Source of the DNA: CBDDIP01 sp965279405
Lineage (GTDB): Bacteria > Actinomycetota > Acidimicrobiia > Acidimicrobiales > Ilumatobacteraceae
Assembly (NCBI GenBank): GCA_965279405.1
Contig: OZ257157.1
Coordinates: 3,100,001 to 3,164,000, forward strand
DNA: 64,000 nt
Direction of reading: 5' to 3'
Under the pieces are notes generated by a model. The model searched no databases. It had not been told where the DNA came from and saw only the letters and a list, made by a program, of their open reading frames with translations. Below are positions 33,890 to 41,608 of this stretch, piece by piece. Within the stretch, counting starts at the first letter, position 1. Each line of letters opens with the position of its first letter. A program made the translations under genes and the position numbers.

Positions 33890-34785
33890 GCCGTTGTCCT
33901 GACCGCAAGGCCGGCCGTCATCGCCGAACCTGCAGCGGCGACTCGCGTCGCGGAGGGCCAGGACACGCTGCCCAACCGAGCTCGAGTGGAGTATCGCCAG
34001 ATCTCACCTTCCACACTGAAGCCCATCGCCCCGAACACCTGGTGCGACACAAGGGTGGCATCGATCGCTGCCCGGTTCGAGGCGGCAGCGGCGAGCGTGA
34101 CCGACGTCGCAGCGCCGTGATCGCCGCGATCCCACGACGTCGCCGATTGGAGGAGCAGAGCCCGTGCGGTCTGCAATGCGGCCTCGCATCGGGCGAGCGC
34201 GTGGCTGACGGCCTGGAACTCGCCGAGCGCCTTGCCGAACTGGCGACGGCTTGCGGCATGCTCGGCAGCCAGCGCCACACAACGTCGACCCAGCCCGATG
34301 GCGTACGCCCCGGCGGCGACATCCGTCTGAGCGAATGCCACGACGGGCGCGCTGGCGACCGACGAGGACCCGGACCGTTCGTCGAGCACCGTCACGTTCC
34401 CGCCGTTCAATGAGAGCCGCCACTGCACCTCGGCCATCATCGGCAATCCCGCGACGACCAACGCTGCCAACGCCACACCAGCCACGACCTCGTCGCGAGC
34501 CGTTGGCTCCAGGACGTGCGCAGCGAACATCGTGTCGACCAACGGTCCGGGGAACAGCCCGGCGCCGAGCGGCTCGAACGCGGCGGCGATGTCCTTCGCG
34601 CCGCCGCCCTCCGTTGAACCGATGCCAAGGACGCCGAGCTGGGCAAGCTGCGCCCAAGCTCGTCGCGGGAGCACGTCCGCGGGTCGTGCCCCGGCATCCA
34701 GGATCTCGTCGCGCGCTGCGGTGCAGAGCTGGCCGACGCTGCGAGCCAGCTCGTCCTGCTCGTCGTTCAATCCGAGCTCATGCAT
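33886..34785 (-). CDS. Short acyl-CoA dehydrogenase-like protein
   Basis: A 299-residue flavoprotein-family member. The N-terminal helical domain (LNDEQDELARSVGQLC) and the C-terminal four-helix domain (ALAAEHAASRRQFGKALGEFQAVSHALARCEAALQTARALL, HQVFGAMGFSVEGEIW) are present. The middle beta domain of normal members (380-400 residues) is much reduced, with no clear flavin-binding W.T or SEP motif. It may be a non-catalytic subunit of a heteromer with one of the full-length dehydrogenases of the operon. It overlaps the neighbouring genes at both ends. Confidence 0.82.
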   Translation of the reverse strand: MHELGLNDEQDELARSVGQLCTAARDEILDAGARPADVLPRRAWAQLAQLGVLGIGSTEGGGAKDIAAAFEPLGAGLFPGPLVDTMFAAHVLEPTARDEVVAGVALAALVVAGLPMMAEVQWRLSLNGGNVTVLDERSGSSSVASAPVVAFAQTDVAAGAYAIGLGRRCVALAAEHAASRRQFGKALGEFQAVSHALARCEAALQTARALLLQSATSWDRGDHGAATSVTLAAAASNRAAIDATLVSHQVFGAMGFSVEGEIWRYSTRARLGSVSWPSATRVAAAGSAMTAGLAVRTTA

Positions 34786-36331
34786 CGGACGCCTTCCTCA
34801 CGAGGGCTCGTCGGTCCAACTTCAGGTTGGAGGTGTAGGGCAGCGCATCGACGACGACGATCCGCTTGGGCACCTTGAACGCAGCCATCCGACTGCGGCA
34901 GTGCTGGCGGAGGTCGTCCACGCTCACCGTGGCGGCGTCGGTCAGCACCACCGCGCACTCCACCCGTTCTCCCCACATGTCGTCGGGAACCCCGTAGACG
35001 GCGACGTCGACGACGTCGGGGTGGCCTGCAACGACCCGCTCGACCTCCGCAGGGAAGACCTGCTCGCCCCCGGACTTGATCAGATCCTTGCTTCGCCCAC
35101 GGAGGTGGAGGTACCCGTCGTCCAGCATGCCGAGGTCGCCCGTGCGCACACCGCCACGCAGACGCCACGACAGCACGTCGTGGTCGCCGAGGTAGCCGGA
35201 CATCTGCCACGGCGCTCGGACGACGATCTCACCGGTGTCGCCGTCGCGCAGCTCGTTTCCATCGTCGTCGACGATCATCACCGCCGTGCCCGCGACGGGC
35301 CGCCCGACGCCGTACCGCCCCGGCTCTCCGACCTCAGCGGGATAGGCGCGGGTGACGGGGCCGAACTCCGAGGCGCCGTACCCCGTGAACACGCGCGCTG
35401 CGGGGAAGGTCGTGTGGATCAGCTCGACGAAACCGGGCTTGCTGCCGCTCGCGCCGAACACGACCACCCGCACACCTGCGGTGTCCAACGGTTCGCCGGT
35501 TCCGCGAGAGCGATGCCACGCCACCAACCGGTCGAGCGCTGCGGGCACGGCGAAGAACCGGGTGATCGTCCCGGACTCCAGGGCGGGGACCACCCGGGCG
35601 GGGTCGAAGGTGCCCGCCAACTGCACGGTCGCACCCGCGTACAGCGGAGCGAACAGACCGGTGACCAGCGAGACGTGGAAGAACGGCGAGAAATACAGCT
35701 CGCGGTCCTCGCGGCGAACCTCGATGTGGACACAATTCGACGCAGCGATCGCCGCCAGCCCTGCCCCGCTCCAGACCGCCGCCTTCGGTGACCCCGTGGT
35801 CCCTCCGGTCGGGAACGCGATCGCTGGTCGTCGCATCGCCTCGGTCCGTTCGTGGCCGGTCCTCGCGAGGTTCGGCGGCACGTCACCCGGCCAGAGCGAG
35901 GCGATCGCCGCGCGGAACGGCACGTGGGCCGACGGCAGCAACGTCGATGTGCGGACGAGCGACTGCAAACGCTCGCTCGACGGGTCGACGATCAGGTGCG
36001 TCAAGCCCACCGTCGCAACGAACGTGGCGATCTCCGCGTCGTCGAGACGGACGTTCACCAGACAGGCAACAGCACCCGCCTCGCCGAGCGCGAGGATCAC
36101 GGCCAGGTGCAGCGGCGACGGATCGAGGGCGACACCGACGACTGCGCCGTTGCCCAACCCGTCGGCGGCGAAGCGCAGCGCCAGGGCGCGCACACCCTCG
36201 GCCAACGACGCGTACGAGACGATCTGCACGTCATCGACGATGGCCGGCTTGCCGCCGAGCGAGCGGCCATGGAGCTGAACGACCTCGTGGATCGAGGTCA
36301 CTCCCGCACTCGCGCCATCGCTGTCCGTCAC
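34778..36331 (-). CDS. AMP-forming acyl-CoA synthetase
   Basis: Activates a carboxylic acid to its CoA thioester via an acyl-adenylate. P-loop FPTGGTTGSPKA, A5 GYGASEFGPV, A7 TGDLGMLDDGYLHLRGRSKDLIKSGGEQVFPAEVE and a C-terminal A10-like SNLKLDRRAL with its Lys are all visible. The 517-residue length fits the class. GTG 36331 overlaps the upstream stop (GTGA) and I prefer it to longer frames. Placed between dehydrogenase genes, it probably starts degradation of the acid that these enzymes then oxidise. Confidence 0.93.
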   Translation of the reverse strand: MTDSDGASAGVTSIHEVVQLHGRSLGGKPAIVDDVQIVSYASLAEGVRALALRFAADGLGNGAVVGVALDPSPLHLAVILALGEAGAVACLVNVRLDDAEIATFVATVGLTHLIVDPSSERLQSLVRTSTLLPSAHVPFRAAIASLWPGDVPPNLARTGHERTEAMRRPAIAFPTGGTTGSPKAAVWSGAGLAAIAASNCVHIEVRREDRELYFSPFFHVSLVTGLFAPLYAGATVQLAGTFDPARVVPALESGTITRFFAVPAALDRLVAWHRSRGTGEPLDTAGVRVVVFGASGSKPGFVELIHTTFPAARVFTGYGASEFGPVTRAYPAEVGEPGRYGVGRPVAGTAVMIVDDDGNELRDGDTGEIVVRAPWQMSGYLGDHDVLSWRLRGGVRTGDLGMLDDGYLHLRGRSKDLIKSGGEQVFPAEVERVVAGHPDVVDVAVYGVPDDMWGERVECAVVLTDAATVSVDDLRQHCRSRMAAFKVPKRIVVVDALPYTSNLKLDRRALVRKASDA

Positions 36332-37455
36332 GAGCCGAGTCCGAGCGATTGACGAGCGATGATCGATTCCAGCATCTCGCTGGACCCACCGGCGATCGTC
36401 TCCATGATCGACTCCCGCCACAGGAATTCGAGGCTCGAGCCGTGGCCAACTGCGTGCGCGCCGAGGAGCTGCAGCGCGGCGCGCGGGATCGCTTGCACCA
36501 GCCGGCTCCCGATCAGTCGTGTTCGCGAGGCCTCGAGCACGGCGGACCCGCCACGGACCATGTCGTCCACTGCCGCCAGCGCGCTGGCGGTGACCATCTG
36601 CAGATCGAGGATCAACGGCAACAGCGTCGCTGCAGTCGCGCCGTCGTCGAGGATGCCCAGCTGCTCGCACGCACTCACCAGATCCTCGAGATCACGCGTC
36701 GGCCTGCCAGGTAGGAGCTGCAGGTGCCGCTCCACCGCCAGCGCGTCGCGGATGTGGTTCCACGCTCCGTTCTCGACGCCGATTCGCGCAGCGGCCGGAA
36801 GGCGAACCTCGTGGAGGCCGACGCGGTTCAGCCGATGCCCGTCCATCGTCTCGATCGGATAGATCTCGACGCCCGGCGCGTCAGTGGGGCAGATGAGCAG
36901 CGTCAGCCCGCGACCTCGGCTGTCCGGCGGCCCGGTGCGGGCCAGCAGCCAGATGTACCGAGCGTTGTGCGCATCGGAGGTCCAGATCTTCTCGCCGTTG
37001 ATGATGTACTCGTCACCGTCCAGTTCGGCGCGCGTCCGCAGGCCGGCGAGGTCGCTCCCGGCGTCGGGTTCCGAGTACCCGAGGGCGTATCCCTCCGTGC
37101 CTGCGGCGATCCCCGGGAGGTACTTCGTGCACTGCTCCGGCGTGCCGTGGGTGATGATGATGTGGGCGATGATCCCTGGGCCGAGATCCGGACGGGACAA
37201 CCGCCAGTAGGCGAGCTCGTTCCACAGCAGGAAGTCGTAGATCACGCTGCGCCCTCCGCCGCCGTGCTGCGTCGGCCACGACATGCTCAACCAGTCTCGC
37301 GAGCCGAGGAGCTGGTAGAGCTCACGAGTCGCGCCGCCCCGACCGCTGAAGTACTGCATCGGGGACAGCGTCGGTGCCACCGAACGGCAGAACGCGCGGA
37401 CGGACTCGGCGAAGGCGATCTCGTCCGGCTCGAGGCTCGCAGCGATCACGTCCAC
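36328..37455 (-). CDS. Acyl-CoA dehydrogenase
   Basis: FAD-dependent acyl-CoA oxidation. The N-terminal helical domain, beta-domain (ALGYSEPDAGSDLAGLRTRAELDGDEYIINGEKIWTSDAHNA) and C-terminal domain ending GGSSEMLESIIARQSLGLGS are complete at about 375 residues. GTG 37455 lies 14 bp after the upstream dehydrogenase stop; GTG 37449 is an alternative. The stop overlaps the acyl-CoA synthetase start by 4 bp. Position of the catalytic base cannot be assigned with certainty. Confidence 0.92.
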   Translation of the reverse strand: MDVIAASLEPDEIAFAESVRAFCRSVAPTLSPMQYFSGRGGATRELYQLLGSRDWLSMSWPTQHGGGGRSVIYDFLLWNELAYWRLSRPDLGPGIIAHIIITHGTPEQCTKYLPGIAAGTEGYALGYSEPDAGSDLAGLRTRAELDGDEYIINGEKIWTSDAHNARYIWLLARTGPPDSRGRGLTLLICPTDAPGVEIYPIETMDGHRLNRVGLHEVRLPAAARIGVENGAWNHIRDALAVERHLQLLPGRPTRDLEDLVSACEQLGILDDGATAATLLPLILDLQMVTASALAAVDDMVRGGSAVLEASRTRLIGSRLVQAIPRAALQLLGAHAVGHGSSLEFLWRESIMETIAGGSSEMLESIIARQSLGLGS

Positions 37456-37468
37456 GGGAATGGCCGCG

Positions 37469-38686
37469 CTAGAGGTCGAGGTCGCCGGCACGCAGCGCCC
37501 GGGCGACTTCGCGGCGGAGGATCTGCGAGGTCCCGTCTGCAACGCAGATCTTGCGGGCCTGCACCCACGCGTCGAACAGCGACATCTCGTTGGTGAAGCC
37601 CATGCCGCCGTGCGTCTGCATGGCCACGTCGATGGTCCGCACCGCTGCCTCGGTGGAGTACGCCTTCGTCATCGCCAGCTCCTTGCGTGACGGCACGCCC
37701 TGGTCGAGCCGGCGAGCGCAGTTGAGCCCCATCAGGTGTGCGGCGTGCACCTCCATCGCCCGTTCGGCGAGGGGGAACGACACGCCCTGGTAGTTGATGA
37801 TCTCCTGCCCGAAGGTCGTGCGCTCGGTGGCGTAGCTGACCGCCGCCTCCAACGCCCAGCGGGCCAGGCCGACCGAACGTGCAGAGTTGTACAAGCGCCC
37901 TTCGGAGACGCCGGTGAGGGCCAACGGGAAGCCTTCGCCCTCGACGCCGATCAAGTTGGCGGACGGAACCTCGACGTCGTTGAGACTGATGATCCCCTCA
38001 TCGCCACCTGATTCGCCGAACATGCGGATGACGCTGTCGATCGCGAAGCCCTTCGCCGCGGTGGGAACGAGGAACGCGGAGATGCCACCGGCGCGCCGTT
38101 GCGCACGGTCTCGGTCCGTGACCGCGAACACGATCGCGTACTCGGCGTACGGACCGTTGGTGATCCACTGCTTCGTGCCGGCCAGGACCCACGAACCAGA
38201 GGCGGTGCGAGTGGCTTTCGTGGACATGCGCCACGCGTCTGATCCGGCGTCGGGCTCGGACATGGCGAAGCACATCATGTGCTCGCCGGTGATCAGCCGG
38301 GGGAGCACAGCGTCGCGAAGCTCGGTGGTGGCGTGCAGGAGGAGGTGACTGGCGCTACGCGCCCAGTGGCCGATGGTCTGGTACCCCAGCCAGAACCGAC
38401 CACCGCATTGGCGATAGACGGCCTCCCAGACGGCGTAGTAGGTCTCGTAACCGAGCCCTTCTCCGCCCAACTCGGGTGGCAGGAACATGTTCAGGTAACC
38501 GGCGGTCGCCGAGGCGACACGGACCTCGGTCATCAGCGCGAGCACCTCAGGCCGGAACCGGCCGTCCGGGCCGTAGCGAAGTTCGTGGGACAGCGTGCGC
38601 TCGTTCGCTTCGTGTCGGGGGATGACCTCGGCCCGCACGAAGGCGCGCAGGCCACCGAGCAGATCGTCGATGTCGGCGCCCGACAT
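37469..38686 (-). CDS. Acyl-CoA dehydrogenase
   Basis: A 405-residue acyl-CoA dehydrogenase, first gene of the leftward operon. It has FAMSEPDAGSDAWRMSTKATRTASGSWVLAGTKQWITNGPYA for flavin and substrate binding, and a C-terminal ERTTFGQEIINYQGVSFPLAERAMEVHAAHLM and QTHGGMGFTNEMSLFDAWVQARKICVADGTSQILRREVAR typical of short/branched-chain types. ATG 38686 gives the compact start MSGADIDDLL; GTG 38710 is possible. It faces the divergent control region shared with the liv operon. Confidence 0.93.
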   Translation of the reverse strand: MSGADIDDLLGGLRAFVRAEVIPRHEANERTLSHELRYGPDGRFRPEVLALMTEVRVASATAGYLNMFLPPELGGEGLGYETYYAVWEAVYRQCGGRFWLGYQTIGHWARSASHLLLHATTELRDAVLPRLITGEHMMCFAMSEPDAGSDAWRMSTKATRTASGSWVLAGTKQWITNGPYAEYAIVFAVTDRDRAQRRAGGISAFLVPTAAKGFAIDSVIRMFGESGGDEGIISLNDVEVPSANLIGVEGEGFPLALTGVSEGRLYNSARSVGLARWALEAAVSYATERTTFGQEIINYQGVSFPLAERAMEVHAAHLMGLNCARRLDQGVPSRKELAMTKAYSTEAAVRTIDVAMQTHGGMGFTNEMSLFDAWVQARKICVADGTSQILRREVARALRAGDLDL

Positions 38687-39053
38687 CGCAACTGCTTGCG
38701 CGGCTACCACGACGCACCCGGATCTTCCACCTGACGTCGAGCCATCAGCACAGCGCAGTCCCCCTGAATGTCGCCGCCGGGTCGTGCAAGCGACGTTCGC
38801 TCACCGCGCTGGGCGCATCGCACGAATCCTCGGCGGATTGAGGCCTCAGTTAACCCTGCGATTCAATTACATGTCAAGGCAGATCCACTCGAATTGCATC
38901 GCATGAATGATGCAGATCTCCGAAATCGCCATTGAGGGGGCAGTTTGTCCTGGTCAATGGCGGTGGCTGGGACTCGACGGACATCGACACCCGCTGTCCA
39001 GACCGGGATCTGGGCCGTTGTTGGGCGGATTTCCACGAACGGTCCGCCGTTCC

Positions 39054-39083
39054 TTGACACGTTTCGTCGCGTATACGTACTAT
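39054..39083 (+). promoter_or_regulatory. Sigma70-like promoter of the liv/catabolic operon
   Basis: TTGACA at 39054-39059 and TACTAT at 39078-39083, spaced 18 bp, giving a leader of about 165 nt. The 8-bp palindrome CGTATACG (39070-39077) fills the 3' part of the spacer; GT-N-AC cores of this kind are recognised by GntR/FadR-type repressors, one of which is encoded at 50825. Confidence 0.55.
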
Positions 39084-39099
39084 CCAATCTACTGATTGG
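39084..39099. promoter_or_regulatory. Inverted repeat CCAATC-TACT-GATTGG at the predicted transcription start
   Basis: A perfect 6-4-6 palindrome directly downstream of the -10 box. Its position over the start site suits a repressor operator. The cognate protein is unknown. Confidence 0.45.
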
Positions 39100-39254
39100 G
39101 GGATCGCAGGGATTCGCTGGGGAATCATTGCGAATGGTTAGCTCGGGGGCCTGTTGGGCGTCGAGCGACTCGGCCTGGGCATCTTGATCAGGGCCAAGGG
39201 ATGAACGACGTGTCGCAACTCGCGGCGCTCGCTGACTGATTGAGGGGAACCAAG

Positions 39255-40571
39255 ATGAGCAAGAGACGCCGTGGACTGGCGCTGACCGTGGCCATGATGA
39301 CCATGGTCGCTTCCTGTGGGAGCGACGACGCGAAGACGTCGGACCCCACCACGACTGCTGCCGCACCTGCCGACACCACCGGCGACACGGTGGGTGGCGA
39401 CACGACGATCGCCGGAGCCGATCCGACGACGCCTGCCGCGACGAAGTGTGACGACAGCGATCCGGTCAAGATGGGTGCGTCGTTGGCCCTGACCGGGCCG
39501 ACTGCCAACCAGGGCGCGACCTACCAGCCCGCCATCGAGCTGGCGGTGCAGCAGGCAAACGAAGGCACGCTGCCGTCCAGCCCAGGCGTCTTCGGCATCA
39601 TGGGCCGCTGCATCACGCTGATCACCAAGGACGACGCCGGCGACCCGACGCAGGCCGCACAGGCTGTTCGCCAGCTCGTGTTCGAGGACGAGATCGACCT
39701 CATGGCCGGCCCCACCAGCACGGCAACGGTAGGCGGAACGCTCGACATCATCAACGAGGCGAAGATCCCCCAGGTCGTCGTGTCGGGCCTCGATGCCGCC
39801 GGCGACGACCCGGCCAAGTACCCGTACACCTTCGTTCCGTCCGTCACCGTCAACGTGCTCGCCACGACGTGGGGCGGGTACCTGCAGGATCTCGGTGCCA
39901 CCCATCCGGCGCTGCTCGTCGCCAACGTGCCGCTCGGGCTCTCCAGCCGCGACGCCATCACGGACGCCGGCGACCTCGATGTCGCCGCCACCGAAGTGGT
40001 GGAGAGCGGTACGACCGACATGACCGCCGCGATGCAGAAGTTGAAGGACTCGAACCCTGACTCGATCCTGATCCTCGCCCTCGGCGCCGACGCGATCGCA
40101 GCCCTCAAAGCTCGCGCCGACCTCGGGATGACCGACATCCCGACGATCTCGTTCATCGGCACCGCCACCAAGGGCGTGCTGGATGCCGTTGGTGAGGCAG
40201 GGCTCCAGAACGTGTACGCCGGGCAGGCCATCAAGAACTGCACCCGAACGACCGACGACGGAGCGCCACGAGGCGAGATCTGCGCCGCACTCCACGACGC
40301 GCTGAAGGCGTACACGGGCGAGGATCCGCTGACCATCAACCTGGCCAACGCATCGCTTGCCTACGACATGACCGTGACGTCGATCCTCGGGGCCAATGGC
40401 GCCGGTTCGCTCGATGCCGATGCGGTCAAGGCGTGGTTGGAGACCAACCCGGTGAACCTTGCGGTTGCCACGATCCAGTTCTCTGCGGAGTCGCACCTCG
40501 GTGTGCATCCGGAGGACCTCACCTACGTGCTGGCGACGTCACAGTCGGATGGCGTGCTCACCGCAGGGTGA
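39255..40571 (+). CDS. Branched-chain-amino-acid-type ABC substrate-binding lipoprotein
   Basis: Extracellular ligand-binding subunit (LivK/Peripla_BP_6 class). The signal ends in a lipobox-like VASC with Cys26 for lipid anchoring, followed by a Thr/Asp-rich spacer and the binding domain (VKMGASLALTGPTANQGATYQPAIELAVQQANE ... ITLITKDDAGDPTQAAQAVRQLVFEDEIDLMAGPTSTATV). GAGGGG lies 7 nt before ATG 39255. Despite the family name, such proteins bind many substrates, including aromatic acids. A hairpin follows that may set the ratio to the permease genes. Confidence 0.92.
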   Translation: MSKRRRGLALTVAMMTMVASCGSDDAKTSDPTTTAAAPADTTGDTVGGDTTIAGADPTTPAATKCDDSDPVKMGASLALTGPTANQGATYQPAIELAVQQANEGTLPSSPGVFGIMGRCITLITKDDAGDPTQAAQAVRQLVFEDEIDLMAGPTSTATVGGTLDIINEAKIPQVVVSGLDAAGDDPAKYPYTFVPSVTVNVLATTWGGYLQDLGATHPALLVANVPLGLSSRDAITDAGDLDVAATEVVESGTTDMTAAMQKLKDSNPDSILILALGADAIAALKARADLGMTDIPTISFIGTATKGVLDAVGEAGLQNVYAGQAIKNCTRTTDDGAPRGEICAALHDALKAYTGEDPLTINLANASLAYDMTVTSILGANGAGSLDADAVKAWLETNPVNLAVATIQFSAESHLGVHPEDLTYVLATSQSDGVLTAG

Positions 40572-40608
40572 GCGCACTTCCAGCATGAGCCAGTCCCCCT
40601 GATCGGTC

Positions 40609-40645
40609 GCCGAGTCGGGCACGCATCTGCGCTGCCCGACTCGGC
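40609..40645 (+). other. Intercistronic stem-loop between binding protein and permease genes
   Basis: A perfect 13-bp stem (40609-40621 with 40633-40645) around an 11-nt loop, with no T-tract. In transport operons such structures often protect or partly terminate the binding-protein message. Confidence 0.6.
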
Positions 40646-40700
40646 AGATCGTCCCGGAAGGGGAGCATCACACGAATGAGACCGAAGGGGTCAAGGAACG

Positions 40701-41606
40701 ATGGACTGGGGCAACCTCGTCGTCAGCGGCTTGGGACAGGGCTCGATCTACGCCGTGCTCGGCATGGGGTACAACATCATCTATGCCACGACCCACGTGA
40801 TGAACTTCGCCCAGGGCGAGATGTTCATGGCGGGCGGGATGCTCGGTGCCTTCTTCGTCGTCAGCCTCGGCATGCCGATGCTGCCGGCCTTCGCGCTGGT
40901 GGTGCTGCTGACCGCACTGCTCGGCGCGGTGGAGGAACGTGTCGCCGTTCGGCCGGCGTTGCGTCGCAGCAGCACCTCCGCGGGCGGCTTGTCCAACCAG
41001 CACGGCTGGCTCCTCTCCACACTCGGCTGCGCCGTGCTGCTGCGCTCTGGTTTCGCATTGGCGATGGGCTCGGACATCCGTCCGATGCCGGCCATCATCT
41101 CCAAGGACTTCATCGGCGTGCACGAGATCGCCGGTATCCGCCTGGACCCACAACGCCTCCTGCTCCTGGTGGTGGCCGTGCTCATCGCAGCGCTGTTCGG
41201 TGGGTTCTACAAGCGATCGCTGACCGGTCAGGCGCTCGTGGCCATCGCTCAAGACCGTGAAGCAGCAACGCTGCGCGGGATCCCGGTGCAGCGCTACTCC
41301 GTGCTCGCCTTTGCGCTCGGGTCCGCGCTCGCCGGCGCCTTCGGCTTCATCGCCGCCCCGATCACCAGCACCTACGCCACGATCGGGCTCCTGTTCGCCC
41401 TCAAGGGCTTCATCGCCGCGGCCGTCGGCGGCATCCCGTCGATCCAGGGCACGCTGATCGGCGGGCTGTTGCTCGGCATCGTCGAGTCCGTCGGTGCCGA
41501 CTACTTCGGCGCCGGATATCAAGAGCCGCTGGTCTTCGGACTGCTGATCGTCTTCCTCATCGGCCGGCCCGGCGGGCTGACGGGTCGAGCTGTGAGGGCG
41601 GTGTAG
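40701..41606 (+). CDS. livH: LivH-type ABC transporter permease
   Basis: A 301-residue inner-membrane permease with about eight helices. It shows the family opening LGQGSIYAVLGMGYNIIYATTHVMNFAQGEMFMAGGM, the DREAATLRGIPVQRYSVLAFALGSALAGAFGFIAAPI cytoplasmic EAA-like loop and the GLLFALKGFIAAAVGGIPSIQGTLIGGLLLGIVES ending. It pairs with the fused LivM-LivG protein encoded 2 bp downstream. Confidence 0.94.
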   Translation: MDWGNLVVSGLGQGSIYAVLGMGYNIIYATTHVMNFAQGEMFMAGGMLGAFFVVSLGMPMLPAFALVVLLTALLGAVEERVAVRPALRRSSTSAGGLSNQHGWLLSTLGCAVLLRSGFALAMGSDIRPMPAIISKDFIGVHEIAGIRLDPQRLLLLVVAVLIAALFGGFYKRSLTGQALVAIAQDREAATLRGIPVQRYSVLAFALGSALAGAFGFIAAPITSTYATIGLLFALKGFIAAAVGGIPSIQGTLIGGLLLGIVESVGADYFGAGYQEPLVFGLLIVFLIGRPGGLTGRAVRAV

Positions 41607-41608
41607 TC

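Larger units (their letters stand above)
38687..39253. other. Divergent control region without a gene
   Basis: About 570 bp between the leftward acyl-CoA operon and the rightward liv operon. I see no coding region: the short frames here lack family-like sequence. It is less GC-rich than its surroundings in 38840-39140. Contents: a 10-bp palindrome TGAGGCCTCA at 38839-38848, the promoter at 39054-39083 and the inverted repeats described separately. No clear leftward promoter was identified. Confidence 0.6.

Noticed and set aside
38711..39239. Possible small genes in the divergent region (for example 38863-39366 minus, 38907-39095 plus)
   Set aside because: No family-like sequence, no ribosome sites, and they overlap the promoter and its palindromes.
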